Assembly (NCBI RefSeq): GCF_006539345.1
Contig: NZ_BJMV01000007.1
Coordinates: 1-64,000 of the forward strand
Direction of reading: 5' to 3'
Source: Acetobacter peroxydans
Lineage (GTDB): Bacteria > Pseudomonadota > Alphaproteobacteria > Acetobacterales > Acetobacteraceae
Length of the DNA: 64,000 nucleotides
Below the pieces are notes generated by a model, which saw nothing but the letters and a program-made list of their open reading frames with translations, was not told where the DNA came from and did not search any database. The position numbers and the translations under genes are program-made. Shown one piece after another: positions 17,996 to 25,027 of the stretch (the stretch's first letter is position 1; each line of letters begins with the position of its first letter).

Positions 17996-18270
17996 TAAGC
18001 CTTCAGAGCGATTTCGTAGTTTTCAATCAGTTCGCCGTAGAGGACCAGAAGATCCTCTCTGGAGGGGTTTTGCATCTTGCCTGCTCTGAAAAGCTGTCCC
18101 GTCCTGGCATACAGGGCGGCTGCACGTTCACGGGCGACCAGTTTATCAGAGGTATGAAGGACGAGGGAAATCTCGGTCTTGCCCAGCAGGGGGCGGAGCA
18201 TTGCCGGGACGATACGGCGGAAGTGATAACGGGGCTGTCCGGTGCGGCGGGACGGGATGGCTCGGAGCAT
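17996..18270 (-). pseudogene. Truncated tyrosine integrase of island 1
   Basis: Only the first 90 or so residues remain (MLRAIPSRRTGQPRYHFRRIVP, then KLVARERAAALYARTGQLF). They are clearly homologous to the N-terminus of the intact integrase at 44189-45796, which has FRRAVP and KLVARERAAALYARTGALF. The frame then enters the IS and stops. The catalytic R, HxxR and Y are gone, and the DNA on the other side of the IS is hipB, so the IS event also deleted sequence. Island 1 cannot excise with its own integrase. Confidence 0.88.
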
Positions 18271-18273
18271 GAA

Positions 18274-18292
18274 GTTTTCCCATTATGGGAAA
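18274..18292. promoter_or_regulatory. Palindrome between integrase start and attachment site
   Basis: TTTTCCCATTATGGGAAAA is a perfect palindrome, four bases upstream of the integrase start codon. It could be the integrase operator or an accessory site. A near-identical copy lies at 7961. Confidence 0.5.
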
Positions 18293-18333
18293 ATTTCCTC
18301 GCGGACAAAATACCTCTGTTTTTCAACAGGTTA

Positions 18334-18356
18334 TGGTGCGAACTGCGGGACTCGAA
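18334..18356. repeat. Attachment site copy between islands 1 and 2
   Basis: TGGTGCGAACTGCGGGACTC plus GAA is identical to the 3' end of the tRNA-Leu gene (45883-45905). It sits 64 bp from the truncated integrase start, as the other copies do relative to their integrases. Confidence 0.85.
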
Positions 18357-18465
18357 AGTCAAGAATCCCGCAGTCGTCTAAATAACATACTGATATTAAA
18401 GACTTTTATAATCCTGACGTGAAGGAAATTGTAGAAGACCTTCGTAGAAAATCAAGACCTTTCTG

Positions 18466-19095
18466 TCAGGAGGCTTCCTGCTTGATGGTTTCAAAAATAC
18501 TGGTCTGGCGTGTGAACTGGTTTTGCTGTTGCATGGCCTGAACACGCCTGACCAATGTGGCTAAAGAGACACCAGCAATGGAACACGCATGTCTGTAACT
18601 TTTTCCTGATGCCAGAAGCTCAAGAGCATGTTGAACTTTAACAGAACTAACTTTGGGTCTTCCTATGGGGCGACCTGATTTTGTCCCATATTTCTGGGCA
18701 TGGTCTATACCACACCTGATGCGCTCATTAATGGTTTCACGCTCATTTTGAGCAATGACAGACATCAGCAGATAACTGACACGGCTTGACCTGTCTGACG
18801 TATCAACCCCTTCTGTCAGACTCCTGACTGTAATCCCTTTTTCGTTAAATTCTTCCAGCAATCGTGCAAGATGGGCTGTCCTTCTCCCAAGCCTGTCAAC
18901 TTTCCAGACAGTCACAACATCCCCCTTGTGCAACAGATTTAATAATTTGTTTAACTCCGGTCTGTCTTCTGTTGCACCGGATATATTTTCAGTAAAAATT
19001 CTTTCTTTTGGAATTCCAGATTCCAGCAAACGAGTGACCTGCATATCAGTGGACTGGTCTCTGGTGCTGACACGTGCATATCCATAAATTGCCAT
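18466..19095 (-). CDS. Tn3-type resolvase (serine recombinase)
   Basis: A 209-residue recombinase: IYGYARVSTRDQ with catalytic Ser at residue 10, VWKVDRLGRRTAHLARLL, and the E-helix QNERETINERIRCGI, followed by a C-terminal helix-turn-helix (SYRHACSIAGVSLATLVRR). Resolvases of this kind separate dimers of plasmids or cointegrates. In island 2 it would fit a replicon that passes through a circular form. It lies at the left end of island 2 and has a clear AAGGAG ribosome site. It differs from the Hin-like protein at 6844. Confidence 0.88.
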   Translation of the reverse strand: MAIYGYARVSTRDQSTDMQVTRLLESGIPKERIFTENISGATEDRPELNKLLNLLHKGDVVTVWKVDRLGRRTAHLARLLEEFNEKGITVRSLTEGVDTSDRSSRVSYLLMSVIAQNERETINERIRCGIDHAQKYGTKSGRPIGRPKVSSVKVQHALELLASGKSYRHACSIAGVSLATLVRRVQAMQQQNQFTRQTSIFETIKQEAS

Positions 19096-19464
19096 TTTGA
19101 AATATCTCCTTAAATTATCGATCAGTTATTAATTTTTAAAATTAATTTTGAATACATAGTATTGAATACAATATAACCCTTATGTTTACAGTGTAAGGGG
19201 TTTGTGTTCCTAAAGGCAAGTTTTTGGAACAGTAGTTATTTAAGTATTTTTGCCATTACCTAAAATGGACTTCTGAAAGAAAATTTTTCTGTCCCGGCTC
19301 TCAGCGCATGGTTTCTGTGGTACAATCCTTCCCATGATGAACCGGCGAATATTCTTCCAGATTATTCCCTGACAGCTTTGGCTGTCTGTTCCTCATCCTT
19401 CCGTATTAACTGTTCTGTTTTTCATTCTGACAGGACAAATGCGTTCAATTTCTGGAGGTAGACT
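19096..19464. other. Divergent promoter region between resolvase and AAA operon
   Basis: A gap of 369 bp between two divergent genes. The left half is very AT-rich (many TTTAAA-like stretches near 19110-19180), which suits promoters for both directions. I see no complete gene and no clear repeat. Confidence 0.45.
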
Positions 19465-19584
19465 ATGACCATACGACCGTCACTCTGCATTTCTTCTCTT
19501 CTCGAACAACAGGAACAGGCAGATGACCCAAAGCAATACTCCCGATACACAGACAGCCTCTCTTTCTTCCGAAGCGTTTCTTGA
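19465..19584 (+). CDS. Short leader ORF overlapping the AAA ATPase start
   Basis: A 39-codon ORF starting MTIRPSLCISSLLEQQEQ with a strong ribosome site (CTGGAGG) seven bases before its ATG. It ends 62 bases inside the next gene. The ATPase ATG at 19523 has a much weaker ribosome site, so translation of this leader may open or couple initiation of the ATPase. The peptide has no known family. It may be only a translational device. Confidence 0.4.
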   Translation: MTIRPSLCISSLLEQQEQADDPKQYSRYTDSLSFFRSVS

Positions 19585-20521
19585 AGAACTCCTGGGCATT
19601 GTCCCGGATGACGAAAGCCCTGTTGGTGAAAAAAGGTCAGGCTTTACCTGGTTGAAAGTTCTCCCCGAAGACCATAGTTTTCCTGAACATTCCTCCTCAA
19701 GACGGACTGACCGTTTTGCCAGCGTCAGAAGGCTGGAAAATCCTGTCAAACTTCATACCCCACGCAACTTTGCTACCCTGAAGGCAAGGGTTCTGGAAGC
19801 CTGTCCTCATGCTCCACAGGCTGTTGAGGTGCTGGCTTCCAGTGATGAGGAATGGTCGGAGTGGGGAAGGGTTGTTCCCATGCGTCCCGTGCTTCTGGTT
19901 GGGCCTCCGGGGTGTGGCAAGTCCACAGTGGCAAGGCTTTATCATGAAATGGCTGGCTATCCTGCTAAAACCATCAATGTCTCCGGCATGGCAGATGCCC
20001 TGTCCCTGATGGGGGTGCATCAGAGTTTTGGGGAAGCCAAACCTTCTCTGGTCACGGAATGGATGGCAGGCACGGAACTGGCTAATCCCTGCATCATCCT
20101 GGATGAAATCGACAAAGCCCCAAGGGGTGGACAGCATGGGAATGTGCAGGATGTCATGCTTCAGTTCCTTGAAGGGATGGAAGCCGGGTCGTTTAATGAC
20201 GTGTATCTGAACCTGCCAGTCAATGCGGGTTATGTGCGTTGGGTGCTGACAGCCAATGACCTTGCACAGGTGTCAGAACCTCTTCGTTCCAGATGTCGGA
20301 TTGTGCATGTTGAACAGCCACAGGGGCAGGATGTCATCCTTCTGGCACGCAGGATTATGGCTGAAATTGCGGGAGAACGTGACCTGCTTCCGCAATGGTT
20401 CACCCTGAGCCAGGAAGAGGAAGAACTGGTGCAACGCTACTGCACCAAAGACCTGCGTTCCATGCGTCAGTATGTTGAAGTCATCATGAAAGACCAGATG
20501 ACCTACTGGAAGGTAGCCTAA
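19523..20521 (+). CDS. Lon-like AAA+ ATPase without protease domain
   Basis: A 332-residue ATPase. Walker A is GPPGCGKST at 127-135, Walker B is ILDEID at 192-197, sensor 1 is TAND near 243-246, and an arginine finger is likely in SEPLRSRC. The region from MGVHQSFGEAKP to EGMEAGSFNDVYLNLPVN follows the AAA module of Lon, but the Lon N-domain and the Ser-Lys protease domain are absent, so it should remodel and not degrade proteins. The first 115 residues are unique. A hairpin terminator follows directly, and the pilin genes start 120 bp downstream on the same strand. Whether it acts on pilins, on replication proteins or on DNA is unknown. Confidence 0.72.
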   Translation: MTQSNTPDTQTASLSSEAFLEELLGIVPDDESPVGEKRSGFTWLKVLPEDHSFPEHSSSRRTDRFASVRRLENPVKLHTPRNFATLKARVLEACPHAPQAVEVLASSDEEWSEWGRVVPMRPVLLVGPPGCGKSTVARLYHEMAGYPAKTINVSGMADALSLMGVHQSFGEAKPSLVTEWMAGTELANPCIILDEIDKAPRGGQHGNVQDVMLQFLEGMEAGSFNDVYLNLPVNAGYVRWVLTANDLAQVSEPLRSRCRIVHVEQPQGQDVILLARRIMAEIAGERDLLPQWFTLSQEEEELVQRYCTKDLRSMRQYVEVIMKDQMTYWKVA

Positions 20522-20534
20522 CAGCAGAGGATGG

Positions 20535-20560
20535 AATGCCACTCATTGGGGTGGCATTTT
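20535..20560 (+). terminator. Terminator after the AAA ATPase gene
   Basis: AATGCCAC (20535-20542) and GTGGCATT (20551-20558) form a perfect 8-bp stem followed by a short T-run, 14 bp after the stop codon. It separates the ATPase from the pilin genes. Confidence 0.65.
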
Positions 20561-20573
20561 CTGCAAATGGTGT

Positions 20574-20640
20574 GATATAATTGAAGTTATTCTCCAATAT
20601 ATATTACAATAAATATGTATATATACATATGGGGAATTAA
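20574..20640 (+). promoter_or_regulatory. Duplicated promoter/leader, copy 1 (long pilin A)
   Basis: GATATAATTGAAGTTATTC, then AATATATATTACAAT and TGTATATATACAT occur here and again at 21789-21860 in the same order and distance before the third pilin gene. The shared block includes AT-rich -10-like sequences and ends at the ribosome site. Both long pilins are therefore probably under the same control. Confidence 0.6.
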
Positions 20641-20643
20641 ATA

Positions 20644-21294
20644 ATGATATTACAACGTATAAAAGAAAAATCAGGAACTACAGCCATAGAATATGCAATT
20701 CTGGCTCTATTGATTTCTACAGGAATTATGACAACCGTTTCGTTGGTGGGTTTCAATGTTGAAAAGACATTTTGTACTATCAGCACTGTATTGAATGGTG
20801 GAGAGAGTGCGAATTGCGGAATCCCAAAAAATGTTGATATGTCCTATGTTGACCCCTCTCTTGGTGGAACATCCAATAAAGGGCATTCGTCAAATTTCGC
20901 ATCGGAAGCAACACCTACATATTTAGCCGAAGACGTTAACAAGGATTTAACTATCGCCAACAATTTAAGCATGGCGTTGCAAAGCCTGAATGCAAAAGAC
21001 CCTATTGTGGGGGTTTATGGACTATATGACGGAAATCAGAACCTTGTCAGCACTTACCAGGATGCTGTTAACACGCTTGGATACACAACAAAAACTGATA
21101 ACAACAGTTGGGAAGATGGTCGTTTTGCATATACATTGGGAGGGGATGGCGCACCATATTTCCAGGTAGCTACTGCTTCCGGAGCAGTTTACAACGCACA
21201 ACGCATAGACTGGACAACTGGATCAGAACTGGTTGATGTAAGTAATCCTGATCAGGTTTATGCTTCTACGGCAGATTTACCAACAGGGAACTAA
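20644..21294 (+). CDS. Flp-type pilin with long C-terminal domain (long pilin A)
   Basis: A 216-residue secreted protein. The N-terminus is a class III prepilin leader, MILQRIKEKSG before TTAIEYAI, giving the G/x4-E-Y cleavage motif, followed by a hydrophobic helix (LLISTGIMTTVSLVG). Classical Flp pilins end soon after the helix (about 60 residues), but this one continues for about 170 residues with an early Cys pair (C36 in TFCTIS and the Cys in ANCGIP) and a domain containing LQSLNAKD, GVYGLYDGNQN and STYQDAVNTLG. The same blocks occur in long pilin B at 21861-22517, so the domain is conserved. It may act as a tip adhesin or minor pilin. No prepilin peptidase or Tad assembly genes are in the window. 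Confidence 0.7.
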   Translation: MILQRIKEKSGTTAIEYAILALLISTGIMTTVSLVGFNVEKTFCTISTVLNGGESANCGIPKNVDMSYVDPSLGGTSNKGHSSNFASEATPTYLAEDVNKDLTIANNLSMALQSLNAKDPIVGVYGLYDGNQNLVSTYQDAVNTLGYTTKTDNNSWEDGRFAYTLGGDGAPYFQVATASGAVYNAQRIDWTTGSELVDVSNPDQVYASTADLPTGN

Positions 21295-21302
21295 AACAAA
21301 AA

Positions 21303-21336
21303 ACCACCAGACCGTTTTTGGAGGGGGTCTGATGGT
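21303..21336. terminator. Hairpin after long pilin A
   Basis: ACCACCAGACC (21303-21313) pairs with GGTCTGATGGT (21326-21336) with one mismatch. An A-rich run precedes it, and no T-run follows it on the plus strand, so it may act mainly as a message-stabilising hairpin or a terminator for leftward transcription. Confidence 0.4.
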
Positions 21337-21508
21337 CACTTATGTCGCTACAACATACAATTAGTATTCTATATAAAAAAGATAATGTCAAGAAAATAAT
21401 TTAAAAAAGTTCGTTTTTCTTGCATATTAGCAAATGCATTTATTATTATATAGTTAAGGCATCATAAATACATGGTGTTCAATATTAATATTTGGAGGAT
21501 TTTTTCAT

Positions 21509-21697
21509 ATGAAAACTTTAATTAAATCACGTAAAAATGAAGTCGGGGCAACCGCTATCGAATATGGTCTGATTGCTGCCTTGATTTCTGTCGCAATTAT
21601 TACTGCTGTCACAACACTTGGTACTAATTTAACCAGTGTATTTAATAATATTGGTACGACATTGGGTGAAGTTAGTAGCGCAAAATCAAGTGGTTAA
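21509..21697 (+). CDS. Flp-family type IVb pilin (short, major type)
   Basis: A 62-residue prepilin: MKTLIKSRKNEVG leader, then ATAIEYGLIAALISVAIITA, the canonical Flp/Fap pattern with cleavage after Gly13 and Glu at +5. The mature part ends with a short polar tail, the normal size for a major Flp subunit assembled by a Tad system. A good ribosome site (TTGGAGGATT) precedes it. It lies between two long pilins on the same strand, and its upstream region differs from theirs, so it may be expressed at a different level. A rho-independent terminator follows. Confidence 0.9.
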   Translation: MKTLIKSRKNEVGATAIEYGLIAALISVAIITAVTTLGTNLTSVFNNIGTTLGEVSSAKSSG

Positions 21698-21727
21698 TCC
21701 ACAGAATCAATCACAAGGCTTTAACGG

Positions 21728-21752
21728 GGAACCTTTCGGGGTTCCTTTTTTT
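21728..21752 (+). terminator. Rho-independent terminator after short pilin
   Basis: GGAACC (21728-21733) and GGTTCC (21740-21745) form the stem, followed by seven T. An almost identical terminator ends the next pilin gene at 22522. Confidence 0.9.
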
Positions 21753-21788
21753 GTGTTCAAAGTCTGGAAGAATTTTTCCAAATAGTTC

Positions 21789-21860
21789 GATATAATTGAA
21801 GTTATTCCTGAATATATATTACAATGATTTGTGTATATATACATTGGAGGATTTTAAATC
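21789..21860 (+). promoter_or_regulatory. Duplicated promoter/leader, copy 2 (long pilin B)
   Basis: Counterpart of the block at 20574-20640 with the same order of elements, ending in a TGGAGGATTTT ribosome site before the ATG at 21861. Confidence 0.6.
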
Positions 21861-22517
21861 ATGATTTTAACAAGGTTAAAAAATGAGATTGGGGCAACAG
21901 CCATAGAATATGGGCTTCTAGCCTCTTTGATTGGTGTAGCTACAATAACGGGACTGCAATTAACTGGTGTAAAACTTGATAATACATATTGTTACATCGC
22001 TACCCAAATAAGTAAAGCTGTCGGAGGAAGTGGTGGTGGATGTTCTGCCTCGCCTTCGTCAAGTTCAGGCAGTTCACAAGAAAATAATGAGAATAATTAC
22101 ACCGTACAAAACGCATATCATATACAAGCTTATTGGATAGTTAATTTCATACAGTCATTGGCCGATAATAATATTACATCAATAACCGGTTTATATAATG
22201 AGTCTGGAAACGAATTATCAACACCTGAAAAGCTTATGAATTATTTGGGTGTTTCAATGGACACCTATAATGAATATGCTAACAAAACATCTCCCACTGC
22301 ACTTTACGATTTTCAATCGGCTGTCGTAGAAGCTAAGCCATGGATTTATTCGAAAGATTTAACAACGGTGTCCGTTGGAAATAGTAACGGAGTTTATTCT
22401 AATGTTTCAAAAGACTCTAGCGACGGTTCTGTAGAAATATCTGGATTGAAAGATACATTGTCTGGATCGAAAAATACAAGCTTCAATCTCTTCACTCCTG
22501 GCACTACTATGTATTGA
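21861..22517 (+). CDS. Flp-type pilin with long C-terminal domain (long pilin B)
   Basis: A 218-residue paralogue of long pilin A. Leader MILTRLKNEIG, cleavage before ATAIEYGLL, hydrophobic helix, then a Cys pair (NTYCYIA and GGCSAS) separated by a Gly/Ser linker. The distal domain has FIQSLADNN, ITGLYNESGNE and LSTPEKLMNYLG, aligning with LQSLNAKD, YGLYDGNQN and VSTYQDAVNTLG of pilin A. It is Asn/Ser-rich and acidic like a surface-exposed ligand-binding module. Its function is unknown; adhesin, phage receptor or mating-pair contact are possibilities. It ends with a rho-independent terminator and converges with the relaxase gene. Confidence 0.7.
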   Translation: MILTRLKNEIGATAIEYGLLASLIGVATITGLQLTGVKLDNTYCYIATQISKAVGGSGGGCSASPSSSSGSSQENNENNYTVQNAYHIQAYWIVNFIQSLADNNITSITGLYNESGNELSTPEKLMNYLGVSMDTYNEYANKTSPTALYDFQSAVVEAKPWIYSKDLTTVSVGNSNGVYSNVSKDSSDGSVEISGLKDTLSGSKNTSFNLFTPGTTMY

Positions 22518-22521
22518 TGCG

Positions 22522-22546
22522 GGAACCTTTCGGGGTTCCTTTTTTT
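22522..22546 (+). terminator. Rho-independent terminator after long pilin B
   Basis: GGAACC (22522-22527) pairs with GGTTCC (22534-22539), followed by seven T. The hairpin is the same as at 21728, which supports duplication of whole pilin units. Confidence 0.9.
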
Positions 22547-22558
22547 ATGGGTATCACA

Positions 22559-24328
22559 TCACATTTTTAATGTGCTTCCATGGTTTTCAACGTCTGAATT
22601 AGTCTGTTTCATCCATGCCATGGCTTCACTGGTCTGTTGGAGAATTTTCGCAATTTCCGCATCTGTCTTCCTGTTCTTCCAGCCTGTTAATTTGTCTTCC
22701 AGATAATCCATATTTTTGGAAATCATTCGGGTCAAAATATCCTTTCCATGCAGGTTCAGGAAAGACTCAAATGTGACAGGAATTCTGCCCTGATGTTCAT
22801 AAAATTTCTGATAATTTTTGTAGGACGATTTGTATAAAAGATAGCTCTGGAACAGCACTTCTTCCTGCTGGTCATCGCTCATCATGTTCCATGTCGCATC
22901 ACTGATGGGAGCAGGAAGCCCAAAATTAATCTCAACAGGATCAACCTTCTCTCTGATGGTCACAGAACCACCAAAAAACAGGCTTAGAAACAGTTCCACC
23001 AGCAAAAGCAGAATGTTGCTGTCGATGCTGTTGTTCCATTGGTCAAGCCAGTATTCCTGGTCTTTAAGGTTCTGATAGGCCCTGCGATAAAAATACCAGT
23101 CTTCCTGTTTTGCCTGTTTCAATCGGGTTTTTATGTCCCTGATATAATCCGGGGTTATCAGAACAATATGGGACAGGCTGACAACATGGGTGATGTGTCT
23201 GTTCAGTGTTCCAGTGCAGACAATCTTTTTAATATCTGGCTTTGTGCTGACAGGATTTGAACCTGTTGCTGTGCGATGGTTTCGAGCAACTGCTGTATCT
23301 GGTCGATGGGTGAGGGTTTGTCTCCTGTCTGGTTGCTCATCAGGTCGAGAATGTTCTGTGTATTCCTGTTCGCTCCACAGGCTTCCCGGTAGGTCTTCTG
23401 GTATAAAGAAATTCTCTTGTCCTGTTCCGTGTTCTGGAAGTGTTCTGTCATTAATTTTTCCTTTCTTTTGAATGTCTGCATACAATGGAAGGTCATACCC
23501 CCTGACGTAGTCCACAGCCTGTTTTGCTGTGATTTTCAGAGGTTTCCCCTCTGCTTTGGAGGCCATGTTGACCAGTCTGTTCAGCGCATGAACATTGCCA
23601 GTCTGGTCTATGACAACCGGCCCCTTATCCCCCATAGCCAGAAAACAGCCATGAGCCTTTAACTGCTCCTTGAGAACATCCGGGTTATAGCCCTTCCAGC
23701 CCTTGAGAACGATTAAAGCCAGTCCAGCCTTGTCAATATGGGTGCGTTCCTGTTGGGCACGTTCCTGGGGCTTCAGTTTCCCTCTGGTGCGTGTTCCTTC
23801 CAGTCCTGCATCCCTGAGTAATTGGGCTTCGACTGTTTTACCCTCTGCATCAAGAGCCTTGATAACAGCATCATTATGTCTGCCGGACAGGACAGGTTCT
23901 CCTGTGCGTATTTCAGCCAGACGGTTCAGCTTCTCACGTCTGATGAAATCGTTATCCATTCGGATACAGGAGCCAGATGGAAGCAGAAGGGAATAAATCC
24001 TGTGCTTATGTTCCCTGCCATGTTTGACATGCACAACTTCAGTGAAGGGCTGTTTCTGGAGAGAAAATTCTTGCTCATAGGAGTTCCAGAAATCAGCCCA
24101 TTGGTCTGATGTCCAGCCTTGTGCGGGGTCTGCATGAACATGGTGGAGAGGCTTGGAATGGCTGGCATAACGGCCAATACTGGTCAGTTCCTTAATCTGG
24201 TCTTTCGTGCCGGTTTCAATCAACCCACGTGATGCACCAACCATGACAGCATCATTCTGACGCTTGTAGTCCAGAAGGTGACGCCATAGTCCTGAGCCAC
24301 CCTTGCCACGTGTAGCCCCGCTAATCAT
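22559..24328 (-). CDS. mobA: Relaxase (mobilization nuclease) of island 2
   Basis: A 589-residue protein expected to nick one strand at oriT and pilot it during conjugative transfer. The metal-binding histidine motif is H100-V-K-H-G-R-E-H107-K-H109, which has the same spacing as H95...H102-x-H104 of the island 3 relaxase. Both share the block RREKLNRLAEIR/RLEKLARLEEIR and GRHNDAVIKAL/GRHDRSIAKAL. The C-terminal part contains a hydrophobic segment (ILLLLVELFLSLFFGG) near residue 430, suggesting membrane contact. The middle (about residues 295-375) has odd composition because another gene is read there in a different frame. It is preceded by a MobC-like gene and a candidate oriT. Confidence 0.82.
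   Translation of the reverse strand: MISGATRGKGGSGLWRHLLDYKRQNDAVMVGASRGLIETGTKDQIKELTSIGRYASHSKPLHHVHADPAQGWTSDQWADFWNSYEQEFSLQKQPFTEVVHVKHGREHKHRIYSLLLPSGSCIRMDNDFIRREKLNRLAEIRTGEPVLSGRHNDAVIKALDAEGKTVEAQLLRDAGLEGTRTRGKLKPQERAQQERTHIDKAGLALIVLKGWKGYNPDVLKEQLKAHGCFLAMGDKGPVVIDQTGNVHALNRLVNMASKAEGKPLKITAKQAVDYVRGYDLPLYADIQKKGKINDRTLPEHGTGQENFFIPEDLPGSLWSEQEYTEHSRPDEQPDRRQTLTHRPDTAVARNHRTATGSNPVSTKPDIKKIVCTGTLNRHITHVVSLSHIVLITPDYIRDIKTRLKQAKQEDWYFYRRAYQNLKDQEYWLDQWNNSIDSNILLLLVELFLSLFFGGSVTIREKVDPVEINFGLPAPISDATWNMMSDDQQEEVLFQSYLLYKSSYKNYQKFYEHQGRIPVTFESFLNLHGKDILTRMISKNMDYLEDKLTGWKNRKTDAEIAKILQQTSEAMAWMKQTNSDVENHGSTLKM
23203..23451 (-). CDS. MobB-like protein nested in the relaxase gene
   Basis: An 82-residue ORF in another frame within the relaxase gene, starting MTEHFQNTEQDKR at 23449-23451 with a ribosome site (AAAGGAAAAATTA). 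Its composition looks natural, and it ends with a probable coiled coil (LLETIAQQQVQILSAQSQIL). The overlapping relaxase segment is a low-complexity Pro/Arg/Thr-rich linker (RPDEQPDRRQTLTHRPD), as expected when one frame is constrained by the other. In IncQ plasmids mobB is likewise nested in mobA and stabilises the relaxosome. I infer the same here from arrangement alone; sequence homology to MobB is not established. Confidence 0.5.
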   Translation of the reverse strand: MTEHFQNTEQDKRISLYQKTYREACGANRNTQNILDLMSNQTGDKPSPIDQIQQLLETIAQQQVQILSAQSQILKRLSALEH

Positions 24329-24711
24329 TATTTTCCTTCAAGCTTCTTGCGGAGCCTGTCCAGATTACGCACAGCGTCACGCACATCAGGAATCAGCTTC
24401 TCTGCTTCAGCATGAGCCACGGTATGACCATCCTGACGTGATTTGATGGCATATTGCACCAATGCCCCACACAGTTCAGCCGTGCTTTCCCTGAGCCTGT
24501 AAAGCTCCTTGATGTATTCCGGCTTGGGGGGAGCAAAGGCTTTAACAGTCTGCTTTGGAGGCAATGGGTAGGATAATGTGTCAGCCATCGTGCGACGAAC
24601 AAGGCTGTTTGCAGTTACGTCCTGTCGTCTGGCCTGTTCTGTTATCCTGCCATACAGGTCATCATCCAGACGGACTAAAAGGGAATGGTTCAGTTTTCTT
24701 TTTTCACTCAT
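24328..24711 (-). CDS. mobC: MobC-like relaxosome accessory protein
   Basis: A 127-residue basic protein with a ribbon-helix-helix start (LNHSLLVRLDDDLYGRITEQARRQDVTANSLVRR), typical of proteins that bind oriT and recruit the relaxase. The C-terminal half is helical (RDAVRNLDRLRKKLEGK). Its stop overlaps the relaxase start, so the two are translationally coupled. A related gene stands in the same place in island 3 (43636-44013). The intergenic DNA upstream carries the oriT-like repeats. Confidence 0.75.
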   Translation of the reverse strand: MSEKRKLNHSLLVRLDDDLYGRITEQARRQDVTANSLVRRTMADTLSYPLPPKQTVKAFAPPKPEYIKELYRLRESTAELCGALVQYAIKSRQDGHTVAHAEAEKLIPDVRDAVRNLDRLRKKLEGK

Positions 24712-24733
24712 GAAATGGGTCTCCTGCTTAAAT

Positions 24734-24810
24734 GGGGGTCAACGGGGGAAAAGCATTTTCCCCCTTGCCAGATTACCGAGTGTAGCAACGCGGATACTCG
24801 GTATGCCTGG
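24734..24810. other. Candidate oriT of island 2
   Basis: The segment contains GGGGGTCAACGGGGGAA (24734-24750), identical over 17 bases to island 3 at 44032-44048. It also has a perfect 9-bp stem (GGGGGAAAA/TTTTCCCCC, 24744-24764) and a perfect 8-bp inverted repeat TACCGAGT (24774-24781) with ACTCGGTA (24796-24803), bracketed by GCCAG and CTGGC. A repeat-rich site just upstream of mobC is where oriT lies in mobilizable plasmids. The nic site cannot be read from sequence alone. Confidence 0.55.
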
Positions 24811-24979
24811 CTATAATCAAAAGATAACAAAGGAGATGGCAAACAAGATGAGAAAACATAAACGGGTATAAAAAGGTATTTTACAGGTATAATACAGGTG
24901 CTTTACATAAAATGTGTTACAAGTGCGAACACGTAAGCGTAATTTTGTGTTGATGTGATTTTATAAAAATAGGGAAATA

Positions 24980-25001
24980 GTCAACATAAAACCCTGTTGA
25001 C
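24980..25001. repeat. GTCAACA-N8-TGTTGAC palindrome, copy 1
   Basis: A 7-bp perfect inverted repeat. The same palindrome occurs at 26297-26318 and 27959-27980, all within island 2 and between genes. A shared DNA-binding protein, such as Rep or a repressor, could use it. Here it lies just after the 25028-25447 gene. Confidence 0.6.
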
Positions 25002-25027
25002 TATGAAGGGAAAAACATAAGGAATGG

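Noticed and set aside
20644-22517. Part of a complete Tad pilus locus
   Set aside because: No TadA ATPase, TadB/C, secretin, or prepilin peptidase gene lies anywhere in the window; the AAA+ protein is Lon-like and not a Tad motor.
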